This document shows positions 54,947-64,000 of a stretch of DNA of 64,000 bases, piece by piece. The DNA is from Massariosphaeria phaeospora (lineage: Eukaryota; Ascomycota; Dothideomycetes; Pleosporales). The notes beneath the pieces were generated by a model that was given only the letters and a program-made list of their open reading frames with translations, had not been told where the DNA came from and did not search any database. Made by a program: the position numbers and the translations under genes. Within the stretch, counting starts at the first letter, position 1. Every line of letters starts with the position of its first letter. The DNA is taken from positions 992,001 to 1,056,000 of the forward strand of contig JAADJZ010000002.1 of NCBI GenBank assembly GCA_011032825.1, in the 5' to 3' direction.

Positions 54947-56099
54947 ATGCTCATCGCCAAACTTCTCGCAACGGCCGCTGCGGTCCTGTCCGCAGTGGTC
55001 TCTGCTCACCCAGAGCTCTCCAAACGGGAGATGGCCGAGTATCGAGAGCAAGTCGCCCGCGATACCGAAGCCCTTGGCCGGTGCCTCGAGTCGCGGGAGA
55101 TGCAAGAGACCAATGTTCGGATGCTCGAGGAGCGTGCTACTGCACTCCATCACCTCCGAAAAGCTCGCGGCGTCGACGCCCGCTCGGGTACAAATACACC
55201 AAGCGCTAAAGCTCGCCGGTGTTGACTTTCATGTAGAAAACCACCAAGACCGTCGCGACCTGGCAGCCCTTGTCAAGTGGAACAACCTCACCCACGAGCA
55301 GGCCAACTGGCACTCCAAGGACCCCCAGGACCTGTTCAACTTCCGCTGGACTGAAGAGCCCCGCCGATTTCCCGCCGGTTGCATCTTAACGCCCGAGTCT
55401 GTCTACGGCCCGTTCTTCTCCGAGGGTCACCTGGAGCGCCAGTATATCAGTGCTGGACAGCAGGGAGTCGACCTGCGACTTGCTCTACAAGTGATCGATA
55501 TCGCTACGTGCAAGCCCGTTGAGAACACACGCGTCGATATCTGGCATACGAACGCCATGGGGCAGTACAGCACTACAAACACTTCTTACCTGCGCGGTTG
55601 GCAGCCAACGTCGAAATGGGGCACAGTAGACTTCGACACCAAGTTTCCCGGTCATTACTACAATCGCGCCACTCACATACATGTTGCGGTGCGCAAATCG
55701 CTTACTGAACAGCGTCGTATCCACACCGGCCAGCTCTTCTTCGACAATTGGGTCCGCGGGCATGTCCAGGTATGTATGAAGGCTGGCAGGTGCGATCACC
55801 GCGCTAACCTCCAGCAGAACACCGAATACTATCGAAATAACAAGTGGCCTTTCATCAAGAACGTCGACGACTATTGGGCGCAGGCCGCTGCTTCTGACAA
55901 GTACGACCCGTTTGTGAAATGGACCTGGGTTGACTGGCCGAGAGTCTCAAGTATGAAACCCACCAGACTCTCCGTAAAGCTCGTGATGCTAATAAATATA
56001 GATGGCGTTCTCGCTTGGATTGCCATGGGCGTTAACCTCACCGCTAACGTCCCTCAACATGACAAGCGAAGCTTCTTGGACGACCACCTTGAGTACTGA
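54947..56099 (+). CDS. Secreted intradiol ring-cleavage dioxygenase-like protein
   Basis: Four exons: 54947-55187, 55237-55769, 55818-55950 and 56002-56099; introns of 49, 48 and 51 nt, the last two of which keep the frame open if unspliced. 334 aa. Signal peptide at about 1-20 (MLIAKLLATAAAVLSAVVSA), then KR, a possible processing site. The intradiol core runs from about 131: ESVYGPFFSEGHLERQYISA, DIATCKPVENTRVDIWHTNA, GQYSTTN and FPGHYYNRATHIHV. Candidate Fe(III) ligands are Tyr221 or 222, His227 and His229. The usual GPYY-type segment reads GPFF here, so the first Tyr ligand may be missing. Family enzymes open catechols; extracellular aromatic degradation is likely if active. Confidence 0.87.
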
Positions 56100-56335
56100 G
56101 TGGGCTAGACCAGGGCTCTTCTACGTGTAGTAGCGACGACCCTGACGAATTTCATGTCTCGCAGTTAGAACTCTGGCAAGGGAGAACTGTGACAGGTTTG
56201 ACTATGAACAATTATCAGTCTCGGTGGATCTGGGGGCACACGACTACGGTTTGATTGACAGGCACGGGTATCAGAGAATACAAAACATTCTCCAGCGCTA
56301 TCGTCTTCTTTTGTCGAAACGCCATCGCGTCAGGT

Positions 56336-56922
56336 TCATTTCAACACGTCCTCAAACGTCATCTCTCTAGCTGCTGCTGCTCGGGTGACCTCTCTCCACG
56401 CTAAACAAACTCCTTCGACACCAGCCACTCTGTCACCCCTCATCACAGCACCCCCTCCCCCCTCCCCACATACACCACACCCCCATTCACATTCACCCGT
56501 CTCAACACCTCCAACCCACTCGCCACCCACCCATACCCCCTCAACACGCCCTCCACCCTCCCCATAACATCCGGCCCCTCCTCCCTCCTCTCGTATCCCC
56601 ACCTGCCCCCACACAACCCACATTCCTGCGCCCCAGCTTCCAGCACCGCGAACAGGCACTCCGCGCCCCACACGCACTGGCAGTCGGCCGTGTTGATCTT
56701 CACGGGCCCCCATTCTAGCGATGTGCCCCAGGCGCCGGTACAGGAGAGGCAGGAAGTGCCGGCGAGGGGGAAGGAGGGAGGGGGGATGAGGGATATGTGG
56801 GTTAGGAGCCAGGGGAGGAGGGGGAGCGGTGGAGAGAGGGGTGTGGGGGGCCGTGGGGGACGTGGCGGCGCTGGGGAGGAGAAAGAGGGCGAGGGGAGGG
56901 GTGTGTCGTGGATGAACGGCAT
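56336..56922 (-). CDS. Hypothetical Cys/Gly-rich protein, frame broken once
   Basis: From ATG 56922 (MPFIHDTPL) the frame is Pro-rich, then more regular: GTSCLSCTGAWGTSLEWGPV, NTADCQCVWGAECLFAVLEA and GAQECGLCGGRWGYERREE, with several Cys pairs. It stops at 56443, but another frame then reads smoothly VMRGDRVAGVEGVCLAWREV and EMTFEDVLK to a stop at 56336. A one-base change in the C/G run 56450-56467 would join them into about 195 residues. The CxxC pairs suggest metal binding. No family is recognised. Confidence 0.5.
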
Positions 56923-57642
56923 GATGTTGTGGTGTTCGCGTCCTGCGCGAATCCGACCGCGTGTTCTGAGACGCGGTTTCTGATTTGATCTGCGGCAGTG
57001 CTTGCTTTCTTGGGGAGAGATTATGAACGAAGGAAGAGAAACAGGAAGACATGCATCGGCAGAGGGAGCCCGCGCGTGGCTGAGGCCGTATTCACGCAAC
57101 AGCGCGTTTTCGCTATTCACGTAATCGTATGCGTGAGTTCACATGGTGGACGGACGGACGGACAGAGTGAATGGTTTGCACGCCACACGCACGGGTAGGC
57201 AAAACGCTACTGCGCTACACGACGGGCGGATGGGAATAGTCTGAATTCAGTGGAATTGAATTGGACTGGAACGAAAAGAATCGAAACGAATCGTCGCCTG
57301 GATGCTGGGGCGCGGGGACTGGGTGATGTTGCTGGTGGTGAGACATGTCTCGGTGCTTCGATGTGTGTGGCGAAGTGTGTCGGGGATTTGCTATGCGCAT
57401 AGCGTAGCTACGAGGACATGCGTGTGTGAAGCTGAGCTGGACAAAGGCGAGGCAGGACAGTGTGAAGTGAGACTGAGACGCGCTGAGCTGGACCGTTCTG
57501 GAAGGTTGCGGATTCTTCGACGAAGTCTTTGTCTCTGTCTCCGTCTCTAGGGTAGAGCGGGTATAAAGCTACCTTCCGGCCCAGCGAGAGAGCAAGAAAG
57601 CACCTCAATCTAGCAATACACTTCGACGCATACTCCAGACGA
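56923..57642. other. Divergent intergenic region
   Basis: Between a minus-strand and a plus-strand g ene; a TATAAAG lies near 57560. No other element is recognised. Confidence 0.4.
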
Positions 57643-58047
57643 ATGGCCAACATGCAGGGACGCAAATGGAACGGCTTCACCATGGCGCCGTACACGCCTA
57701 AGGATGAGGAGGTGAATGCTTCAGCGAACGATACGGCGGTAGGCGACGCTATGGATGTGGATGTGGATGTCGATGCGGACGGCAGCACGGTCAGCACTGC
57801 GCCGGCAACCACGGCTTCGACCACGACCAAGGCTTCGACCGTAAACACAACCGCCACACACGCTGCAACCAGCACTGCGGCTGCGGCCGGGCCAACCACC
57901 ACCGCTGCGAATCGCACCGCTACAATGCGCCCGGCGTTTTACGGCAGTCTGGCAGCGAGTAAATGGGCGCCGGGAGGGGAGTGGCGGGTTAGAGAGGAGA
58001 TGAAAGGGGACAGAGGGGAGGGGGAGGAGGAGGAAGAGGAAGAGTAG
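57643..58047 (+). CDS. Small low-complexity protein, 134 aa
   Basis: ATG 57643 opens a 134-aa frame: MANMQGRKWNGFTMAPYTPK, an acidic DVDVDVDAD stretch, a Thr/Ala-rich middle, then MRPAFYGSLAASKWAPGGEW and a Glu-only tail. The two aromatic segments at either end look deliberate, and a TATAAAG box lies about 80 nt upstream. No family is recognised. Confidence 0.45.
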   Translation: MANMQGRKWNGFTMAPYTPKDEEVNASANDTAVGDAMDVDVDVDADGSTVSTAPATTASTTTKASTVNTTATHAATSTAAAAGPTTTAANRTATMRPAFYGSLAASKWAPGGEWRVREEMKGDRGEGEEEEEEE

Positions 58048-58255
58048 GGGAAAGGAGGGGGGGATGAAGAGGAGGAAGAGGAGGATTAGAGAAGGGGGGA
58101 GAGAGGATAGAGGTGGATAGAGGAAGAGGATTTAAGGAGGGTAGGGGGAGATAGAGATAGGGAAGGTGGGAAATAGCGAGACGGAGAGAGAATAAGGGGG
58201 ATACAAAGAGGGGCGAGGAAGGAGGGGATAGAAAGGAGGGATATCAGAGGGAGAA
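57992..58255. repeat. Long polypurine tract
   Basis: About 260 nt are almost entirely A and G on the plus strand with few pyrimidine breaks (GGAGGAAGAGGAAGAG, GGAAAGGAGGGGGGGATG). It covers the end and 3' flank of the 134-aa ORF. Confidence 0.85.
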
Positions 58256-58953
58256 GACTCAGTTCGTCATTCATCACTCATCCAGTAGAACCACCAACAC
58301 ATCCCCCTGCTCCCAACCCAATTTCGACACCCGTATGCAATTTAGATAGAACATGTTGTGGATCCCACACATTCGACACGTAGTAGTCTAGTTGATCAAA
58401 AAGATCCGACTGTACCGATCGCTCGCGCACATAACAATAGCAGATACTAACAGAGCGATCCGGTTGAAAAAACAAAACAACCCCGCCTTGTTTGCTCGAC
58501 GCGCCACGTACGTGCCGCAGCCGCATGTCAGAAATCCCATAGATCTATCTATGTTGTGCGACCAAAATTGATCGATGAGCGGGGTTGTTCCTCGGCCGCC
58601 TCGTCAACCTCACTGCGAGACCCCCACACCCCCACTCCACCTCCGCACCTCGCACCTCGCAGGCAATTGTTTGTCATTCCCTGCCTTCTACCTTCGCCAT
58701 CGCAACTCTACCACGGACGGACAGACAAAACAGCAGGCTAGCCGGCTCCAACCTCGTTCGTCTAGACGGAGGCAACTCAACGCACCTGGGAGAAAGTTGC
58801 AGGTACGGGAAACTGAACTGCATACGATTGGGACCGAGCACGAAGCTGACCTGATCTGACCCTTCTGCTAGCACTAGCATTAGCACTAGCAGTACACATA
58901 CATACATACACGCATCCCTAGCTCCAGCCTAGCTACCCCTAGCCCTAGCTACC
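58256..58953. other. Intergenic, CTAG-rich end
   Basis: No gene is seen. 58868-58950 has repeated CTAGC/TAGCACTAGC and CATACATACATAC runs just before the next ATG. Confidence 0.45.
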
Positions 58954-59326
58954 ATGTGGAGTACGTACAGCTCAGCTCAGCTCACCTCGCACGCCTTGTC
59001 CCCCCCCTCTCTCTCTCCACACTACCCCCAACCCAACCCAGCTCAATCCAACAGATTTATTAACCCTAGCCTCAGATCTCGCTCTCGACCACCGCCTCCC
59101 CTCCGGCATCATCGCCGTGCTGCTGCTCTTCTGCGGCGCCGTACTGGCGCTGGCATACGTGCTGCATGGGCTGGTGGGCGTGGTGTGGGCGTTGGAACGC
59201 GAAGTCGCGGGCCGGCGGAGGGAGATGGCGGGCGCGAGGGCTGGGGGTATGGTGGTGGGGAAGAGAGTGGGGGGGTGGGTGAAATTGCCGAGGGGGGAGG
59301 GGGAGGAGGGCACGAAGAGGGGATGA
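58954..59326 (+). CDS. Mini single-pass membrane protein with a 7-nt first coding exon
   Basis: ATGTGGA (58954-58960) joins over a 115-nt intron (GTACGT, branch TTAAC, TCAG) to 59076-59326. Product 85 aa: MWNLALDHRLPSGII, then a membrane helix (VLLLFCGAVLALAYVLHGLV), a second hydrophobic stretch, and a basic/Gly-rich cytosolic tail (EREVAGRRREMAGARAGG). The branch and acceptor are strong and the join is in phase, and no ATG exists in the second exon before the helix. Function unknown; a small tail or signal-anchored membrane protein. Confidence 0.6.
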
Positions 59327-59602
59327 AGGGATGAAGGGGGGTAGATGGATAGGGAGTGCTGCGTGGACATGTGAGGGCGCTGGTGCTTTGCATTTGCTCT
59401 TGTTTGCTAGTCGATGGTAGCTTGCCTTTATGGCATGCGCGCATCTTGTGGCACGGCGATCTGATGGAGGGACGGATGACGTCGATGAGATGCGAGTGTC
59501 GTGGACGAAGTTGACATGGACTAGCGGACGCAGTAAATGCAGGGGAGAATAAACGGGCCATGTATACTTAATTAGCACACCACCCATCCCATCTCACCCG
59601 CT
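59327..59602. other. Convergent spacer
   Basis: Short gap between the mini membrane protein and the desaturase 3' end; no feature is seen. Confidence 0.4.
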
Positions 59603-61079
59603 CTACCATCCCATGCCCTCCGCTCCCATGCCCTCCCCATATCTACCGCCCCCTCCCCTTCCCCCCCACTTCTCCACAATCTCGCTCTCCCCAAACGCCC
59701 TCGTCTTCCGCCTCAACAACTCGGCCCTCTCCTCCAAACTCAACTTCGCCTGCGCGCCCACCGGCACCAGACACCTGGCCAGATGCGCATAGTCCTTGCG
59801 CAGCAAGCTAAACGTAATCATCAAGTAGTCGATATTGTAGAACACAAGCGCGTGCTCGTCGGCGTACTGCTGCTTCTGCGCGAGGAAGGCGACCGGGTGG
59901 TCGCGCCAGTGGCGCAGCGGGTTGAGGTGGTGCGAGGTGTGGTAGCCGTCGTTGTAGCAGAAGCGGTTGCTCTGTGGTGGGGGAGGGAGGGGTTAGCTGG
60001 GTGGGATGGAGGGGTATGCGGTATGGGAGAGGGGAAGGGGGACTTACGGCCACGTCGATCAGCGTGATGCTCGAGCGGAAGTCCGAGTTCGGCTCCTCCT
60101 CGTCGACGAACGCATGCTGGCCCCAATTGCCGACCATCAGCGCCAGCCGCATCACCAGCAGCGGCAGCAGCAGCGTAAACACCGTCGCGCCGGCATTCAC
60201 GCGCGTGAACAAGAGGTACACGCCCACGTAGCTGCCGACCTCGCTCGCGAGGACCTTGAGCGCGAGCCCCAACTTCTTCGTGCGCAGAAAGTACAGCGGC
60301 AAGTCGAGCCACACGAAGAAGTAAAACCGGCCGACATACTGCAAGAAGTGCCACGCGCTATCCCGCTGGTAGCGCACCGTCGACGACAGGTCGTTGGGCC
60401 CGTTGCCCTCGACGTGGTGGTGCTTGACGTGGTGGAAGTAGTACGAGTTCCACGTGTGGCCGAACAGCGGGTCGGTGAGGAAGGGGAAGGCGTGGTCGAA
60501 GGCCGCGAAGCGCTTGGCCAGGATGCCGCGCATGTGGATGTGCTGGTGCATCATGAGCGTGTACGTGCCCATGCTGTAGACCTGCAGCGCAAAGTGCAGC
60601 ACGCCGTGCCACCAGCGGAAGTGGTAGAAGAGGTAGAGGGCGGAGGGCACGCTGGTCGAGAAGTAGAGCAGCAGGTGCGTGAGCATGACGACGTCGGTGT
60701 CGACGCGCACGATGGAGCGCGCGAGGCGGATGTAGGGGTCGATGATCCATTGGCGCAGCAGCGGCGAGGCGAGCAGGGCGGGGGTGTCGATGGTGAAGAA
60801 GACGGTGGGTTCGAAGGTCGAGGATTTGGGGTTGTTGAGGCCCTTGAGGAGCGTGATGGTCTGCTGCTCGTGCTCGAAGGCATCTTCCGGCGACGCAGAA
60901 TCGTATCGCGTGTGCTTCAACCCCTCAGTACTCTCGTCGCCGTCGTCTTCCACCTCCTCAGTCGGTTCACCTTTCGCCGTCCGCTTCTCATACCGCTCCG
61001 AATCCTTCCTCAGGATACTCAGCACCATACGGTCCGGTTCCGTCAGCTGCGCATCTGGTGCAAAATACAGATTGACCAT
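59603..61079 (-). CDS. Membrane fatty-acid desaturase/hydroxylase family protein
   Basis: Two exons: 61079-60048 and 59971-59603; the 76-nt intron (GTAAGT...ACAG) is phase 0; 466 aa. Three His clusters typical of integral-membrane di-iron desaturases are present: HQHIH (178-182), HHVKHHHVEGN (216-225), and in exon 2 HTSHHLNPLRHW (355-366). Membrane segments include VVMLTHLLLYFSTSVPSALY and VFTLLLPLLVMRLALMVG. The N-terminal 80 residues are charged and the C-terminus ends in a Gly-rich tail. Exon 2 supplies the third His box, confirming the splice. It should oxidise an acyl or related lipid substrate in the ER membrane; the exact reaction is not clear. Confidence 0.88.
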
Positions 61080-61400
61080 GGTGAGCGAATGTAGTTGACA
61101 CCGTGAACAGCGCCGTTGAGGGTGTCAGTCAAGACTCAAGAGGGCCGACGTTGGAAATCACCGAGTTGACTCTGTCTAGCGCGCCTTATCGATAAGTCAA
61201 ACACGCGCGTCGGCACACGCGATTGGCTGGCCCAGCGGAACGGCCATGCAGGGACCGCCGATCGCCGACGCTAGCGGCGAGAATAGGGGTCTGGACATCG
61301 GACGATGCGGACCAAGCAAGCAAACATCACTACCAATCCAACCACCATCTATTTATCATCTAGGAACAATAGCCCAACCTCCTCTTCCCTAACTGCAACT
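61080..61400. other. Intergenic spacer
   Basis: Promoter side of the desaturase and 3' flank of the WD40 gene; nothing recognised. Confidence 0.4.
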
Positions 61401-63686
61401 TTACTGCCGCTCCCCCAAAACCGCCAGCCGCAGCGCCCAAAACTCCCTCTTCAAATTCCGCATCTCCTCCCTCAACCGCTCGTGGTCTTCTCGCAGCCAC
61501 TCCGTCTCACTCATCTCTGTGTCCGCCGCCGCTTTTCTCTGCCTCTGCATCGCCCGCTCTTCCATGCACCTCTCCACCTCGTGCAAGCCCTCCTCGAAGC
61601 TGAAACTCTGGTGCCTCGGTGTCGGTGCCGGTGCCGGTGCCGGTGCCGGTGTCTCTCCCGGCGTTGTAGACAGCGTGAGAAACGGCGTTCGCGCACCCGC
61701 AGCCCTTTTCCCGCTCGCTCGTCTAGACGTGTTGTCCAGCGGCCTGTTTACAGCGTGCGTTGAAGTTCCCTTTCGCGAGAGAGACGCTTTGCGCGACGAG
61801 GGGGCACCGTGCACGGAGATTACAGTAGGACGACTGGGGACGCGGAACGAGACCTGGCCCGGCGGGGGACTTCTGCTGGTGACCGCCTGAGACCCGTTCC
61901 GGCTCAGTGGCCGTGTACTTGTAGAGACGCTGCGGGATGTCGGCGGCGTGGCCCACATGTCGCTTTTCGACACCTCGGAGCTGTACACAGACGAGGGCGG
62001 GCTGTCGGCATAGAGAGCGCCGGACATGAACGGTGGGTCTGGCGCTGTTTGCATTTGCCGGTAGCGGTGGATTTCTCGGAGTGTGGGTGAGACGAATCGG
62101 TGTGGGGAGAGCACACTGACTGGGCTGCCGGAAGGGGAGTGCTTGGGGGAGGGCGTTTTGGGATCTCTGAAAGTCTCTGTTGCGATTCTGGGGCGTAGGT
62201 ACGACTTTCGACGAGGCCGGGATTGAGTCTCGTCAGGTGGCGGTGGCGGACTGGATGGGTTTGCTGGAGGTTGCTGGACCAAGCGGGTGGAGGCGCGACG
62301 AGGATGGTCAAGAGAGAACAAGTCCTTGGTTCGTGCGAGCGGTACTGGGCTTCCAATGCCGGCACCCTTGGTAGGTGACGGTGTTTTCCTTACCGTCCCG
62401 CATTCCTCGGCCGCTGCGTTTTCATACTCGCCCATCAGCAGGTCTAAAACGGGGTGCGGCTCTGGCGGCGACGAAGATGATGCGTGCCGATTCGCAAGTA
62501 GGGATGGCGCGGACATGTCGCCGACCCATTCGATCGCCAGAACCGGCATCTCCATCTCGACTTCGTGAACGAGGAGGCCGAGCGTGTTGAATACTGACAC
62601 TTTGCCCGCTTGAGTACCCACGGCGATGAGTGTCTCCACCCCTTGGTATACCTGATCGTGTCCTTCAGTCGAGCCGCCGTCAAGAAATACAGTCTTGTCC
62701 TTTCTTCCCCGAGAAGCAAACGGCGCGGTAGTCGCGGTAGTCGCGACAGCAAGACAAAGCGCAGATCCAGCGACATACTACGTCCTGAGAACTTTCGCGC
62801 CGCCGTCAAAGTCCACGAGCCTGCACCGACCGTCGTGTCCGATACTGACAACGCGGGCCTTGTATCCTGGCATGAACTCGGCCGCCGTTATGCCTCCCAT
62901 GGCGGCCTTGTGTAACTTCTTGATCGCTCCGATCCTAGTTGGCTGTAGTTGGTAAGCTTGCGCTTGGAAGAGATACGACTCGCCGTGTGGTCGTGACAAA
63001 GTGGGCAGAGTGACCCGATACAGTGCCAGCGTCCCGTCCTGGAAACCCAACATGAATACAAAGTGCGGGACATGTGAGAAGCTATCGTGGGCTTGGAACG
63101 CAGCACATGTGACTGGAGATCTGGAATCGCCCGACTGGAAGTTCACCGGCGAGCCACTTCCTCCGCGCAAGTCTTGCATGAGTATCATTGGGGGCGTAGG
63201 CGAAGCTGACAGGAGGATGTTTCCGTCCGTGGAAATGGCTAGAACGCTGGGAGGCGACAGGTGGACCTGCGTGGGGGGAAGCAGCTCAGCGGAGGCGATA
63301 GAGTATGCTTGAATCGATGTGCTTAGGGACGTGGTGAAGTACAGCACGCACGAGCTCGGAGAGAACAGAAGCAGTCGTGGCTCGCCCTGCGCTCGTAAGT
63401 CAGCTCGGACGACACTAGAATCGCGCCCTGGTAGAGAATTTACATCTCCGCTCTTCAGTCTGTACTCCCTATCTCTCCCTCTTGCAGCATCAAACAGGAT
63501 GACCAGCTGGCTATCCGCGACCGCCAGCAGACCGCTGTTGTCCTTTGCCGCCCGCGCATTGAGTATACCCTCGGGTGTCGCGCATTGGAACAGTCGCCTT
63601 CGCGTCGAGGACGTGTGGAAGTATATTGCACTAGGAGTGGTGACGCATAAGTTATGATCCGGTGGAAGTTGAGATGTGGTCGGCAT
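61401..63686 (-). CDS. WD40/coiled-coil protein with one in-frame stop
   Basis: The first ATG is 63686 (MPTTSQLPP). A 57-nt intron (63443-63387, GTAAAT, branch GCTGAC, GCAG) keeps frame even if unspliced. The frame has a TAG at 62778-62780 and then continues to 61401. Before the stop: WD-type strands (LLAVADSQLVILFDAARG; PPSVLAISTDGNILLSASPT; DGRCRLVDFDGGAKVLRT). After it: AGSALCLAVATT and VETLIAVGTQAGKVSVFNTL, which complete the propeller, so both parts belong together. Then Ser/Pro-rich DNA and a C-terminal coiled coil (EWLREDHERLREEMRNLKRE). The stop may be a TGG-to-TAG change. Propeller plus coiled coil recalls NEDD1-like spindle proteins, a weak analogy. Confidence 0.65.
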
Positions 63687-64000
63687 TGTCAACGCCGCTG
63701 GGGAGAGCGTAGGGACGGAAGCGTGGAGAGTCTTCAGAGGCTGAAAGGTTGAGGTGTGGAGAGGTTTGCGAAACCGCGTTCAGTAGGCACGAATCGCCAC
63801 CACAGCACGACATGGGAAGGAGCGAACCGCACCACCAGTCTACCCTCGAATTTTGAAATACCGAACTCACCAAAGGCACAAACAGCACTGAGGAACACTG
63901 ACAGTCATGGATATGTACCTACGAAACCTCGCTCACACTATGCAATATACCCTTCCACCCAAGTCACACACACAGCACAGTGATGCTACTAAAAGAACCA
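63687..64000. other. Window end, promoter side of the WD40 gene
   Basis: No gene is seen in the last 314 bases. Confidence 0.4.

Noticed and set aside
59808..61079. 423-aa version of the desaturase
   Set aside because: Reads through the 76-nt intron and loses the third His box; the spliced form is preferred.
60006..61094. 362-aa plus-strand ORF
   Set aside because: Antisense of the desaturase gene, Val/Arg/Gln-rich, no domain.

Overview
The window is nuclear DNA of a filamentous ascomycete (Pezizomycotina). The main evidence is the many short GT-AG introns, mostly 46-76 nt, with CTAAC/CTGAC-like branch sites. Recognisable fungal genes agree: a HET-domain protein, JIP5, homoisocitrate dehydrogenase (LYS12), a secreted intradiol dioxygenase, a GH47 mannosidase and a DUF1769 protein. 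A Dothideomycete-like source is a guess; no single feature fixes the class. There are no rRNA genes, no convincing tRNA genes, no CRISPR arrays and no intact transposon.

Layout. (i) 1-8.6 kb: a C2H2 zinc-finger protein cut by the window start, a secreted PMU1-like histidine phosphatase, about 2 kb of gene-free repeats that include a decayed copy of the phosphatase 3' end, and JIP5. (ii) 8.6-32 kb: an accessory, low-density region. It holds an amidase 3' remnant, a HET-domain gene, a small Cys-rich ORF, a coiled-coil gene, the GH47 mannosidase, two related Cys-motif proteins (17.6-18.6 and 22.0-23.5 kb) on either side of an unknown gene, a short Pro/Gln-rich protein, two RING-type proteins, and a striking Gly-xxx repeat protein interrupted by two in-frame stops. 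Several AT-rich stretches and palindromes lie between them. (iii) 32-48.4 kb: a run of mostly basic, low-complexity, presumably nuclear proteins on both strands, broken only by an ER FKBP-type isomerase. (iv) 49-64 kb: more conserved genes, namely DUF1769, LYS12, an F-box protein, the intradiol dioxygenase, a fatty-acid desaturase family protein, a mini membrane protein whose first coding exon is 7 nt, and a WD40/coiled-coil protein.

The genes do not form one pathway. LYS12 is lysine biosynthesis (alpha-aminoadipate route), JIP5 is ribosome biogenesis, FKBP and GH47 are secretory-pathway or secreted enzymes, and the F-box and RING proteins suggest ubiquitin ligation. The HET gene is of the self/non-self recognition class. 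Several reading frames are broken: four by what looks like a one-base change in a homopolymer run (near 2785, 14656, 23374, 56458), and two genes by in-frame stops (28453/28981 and 62778). Exon joins were deduced by reading frame and splice signals only.
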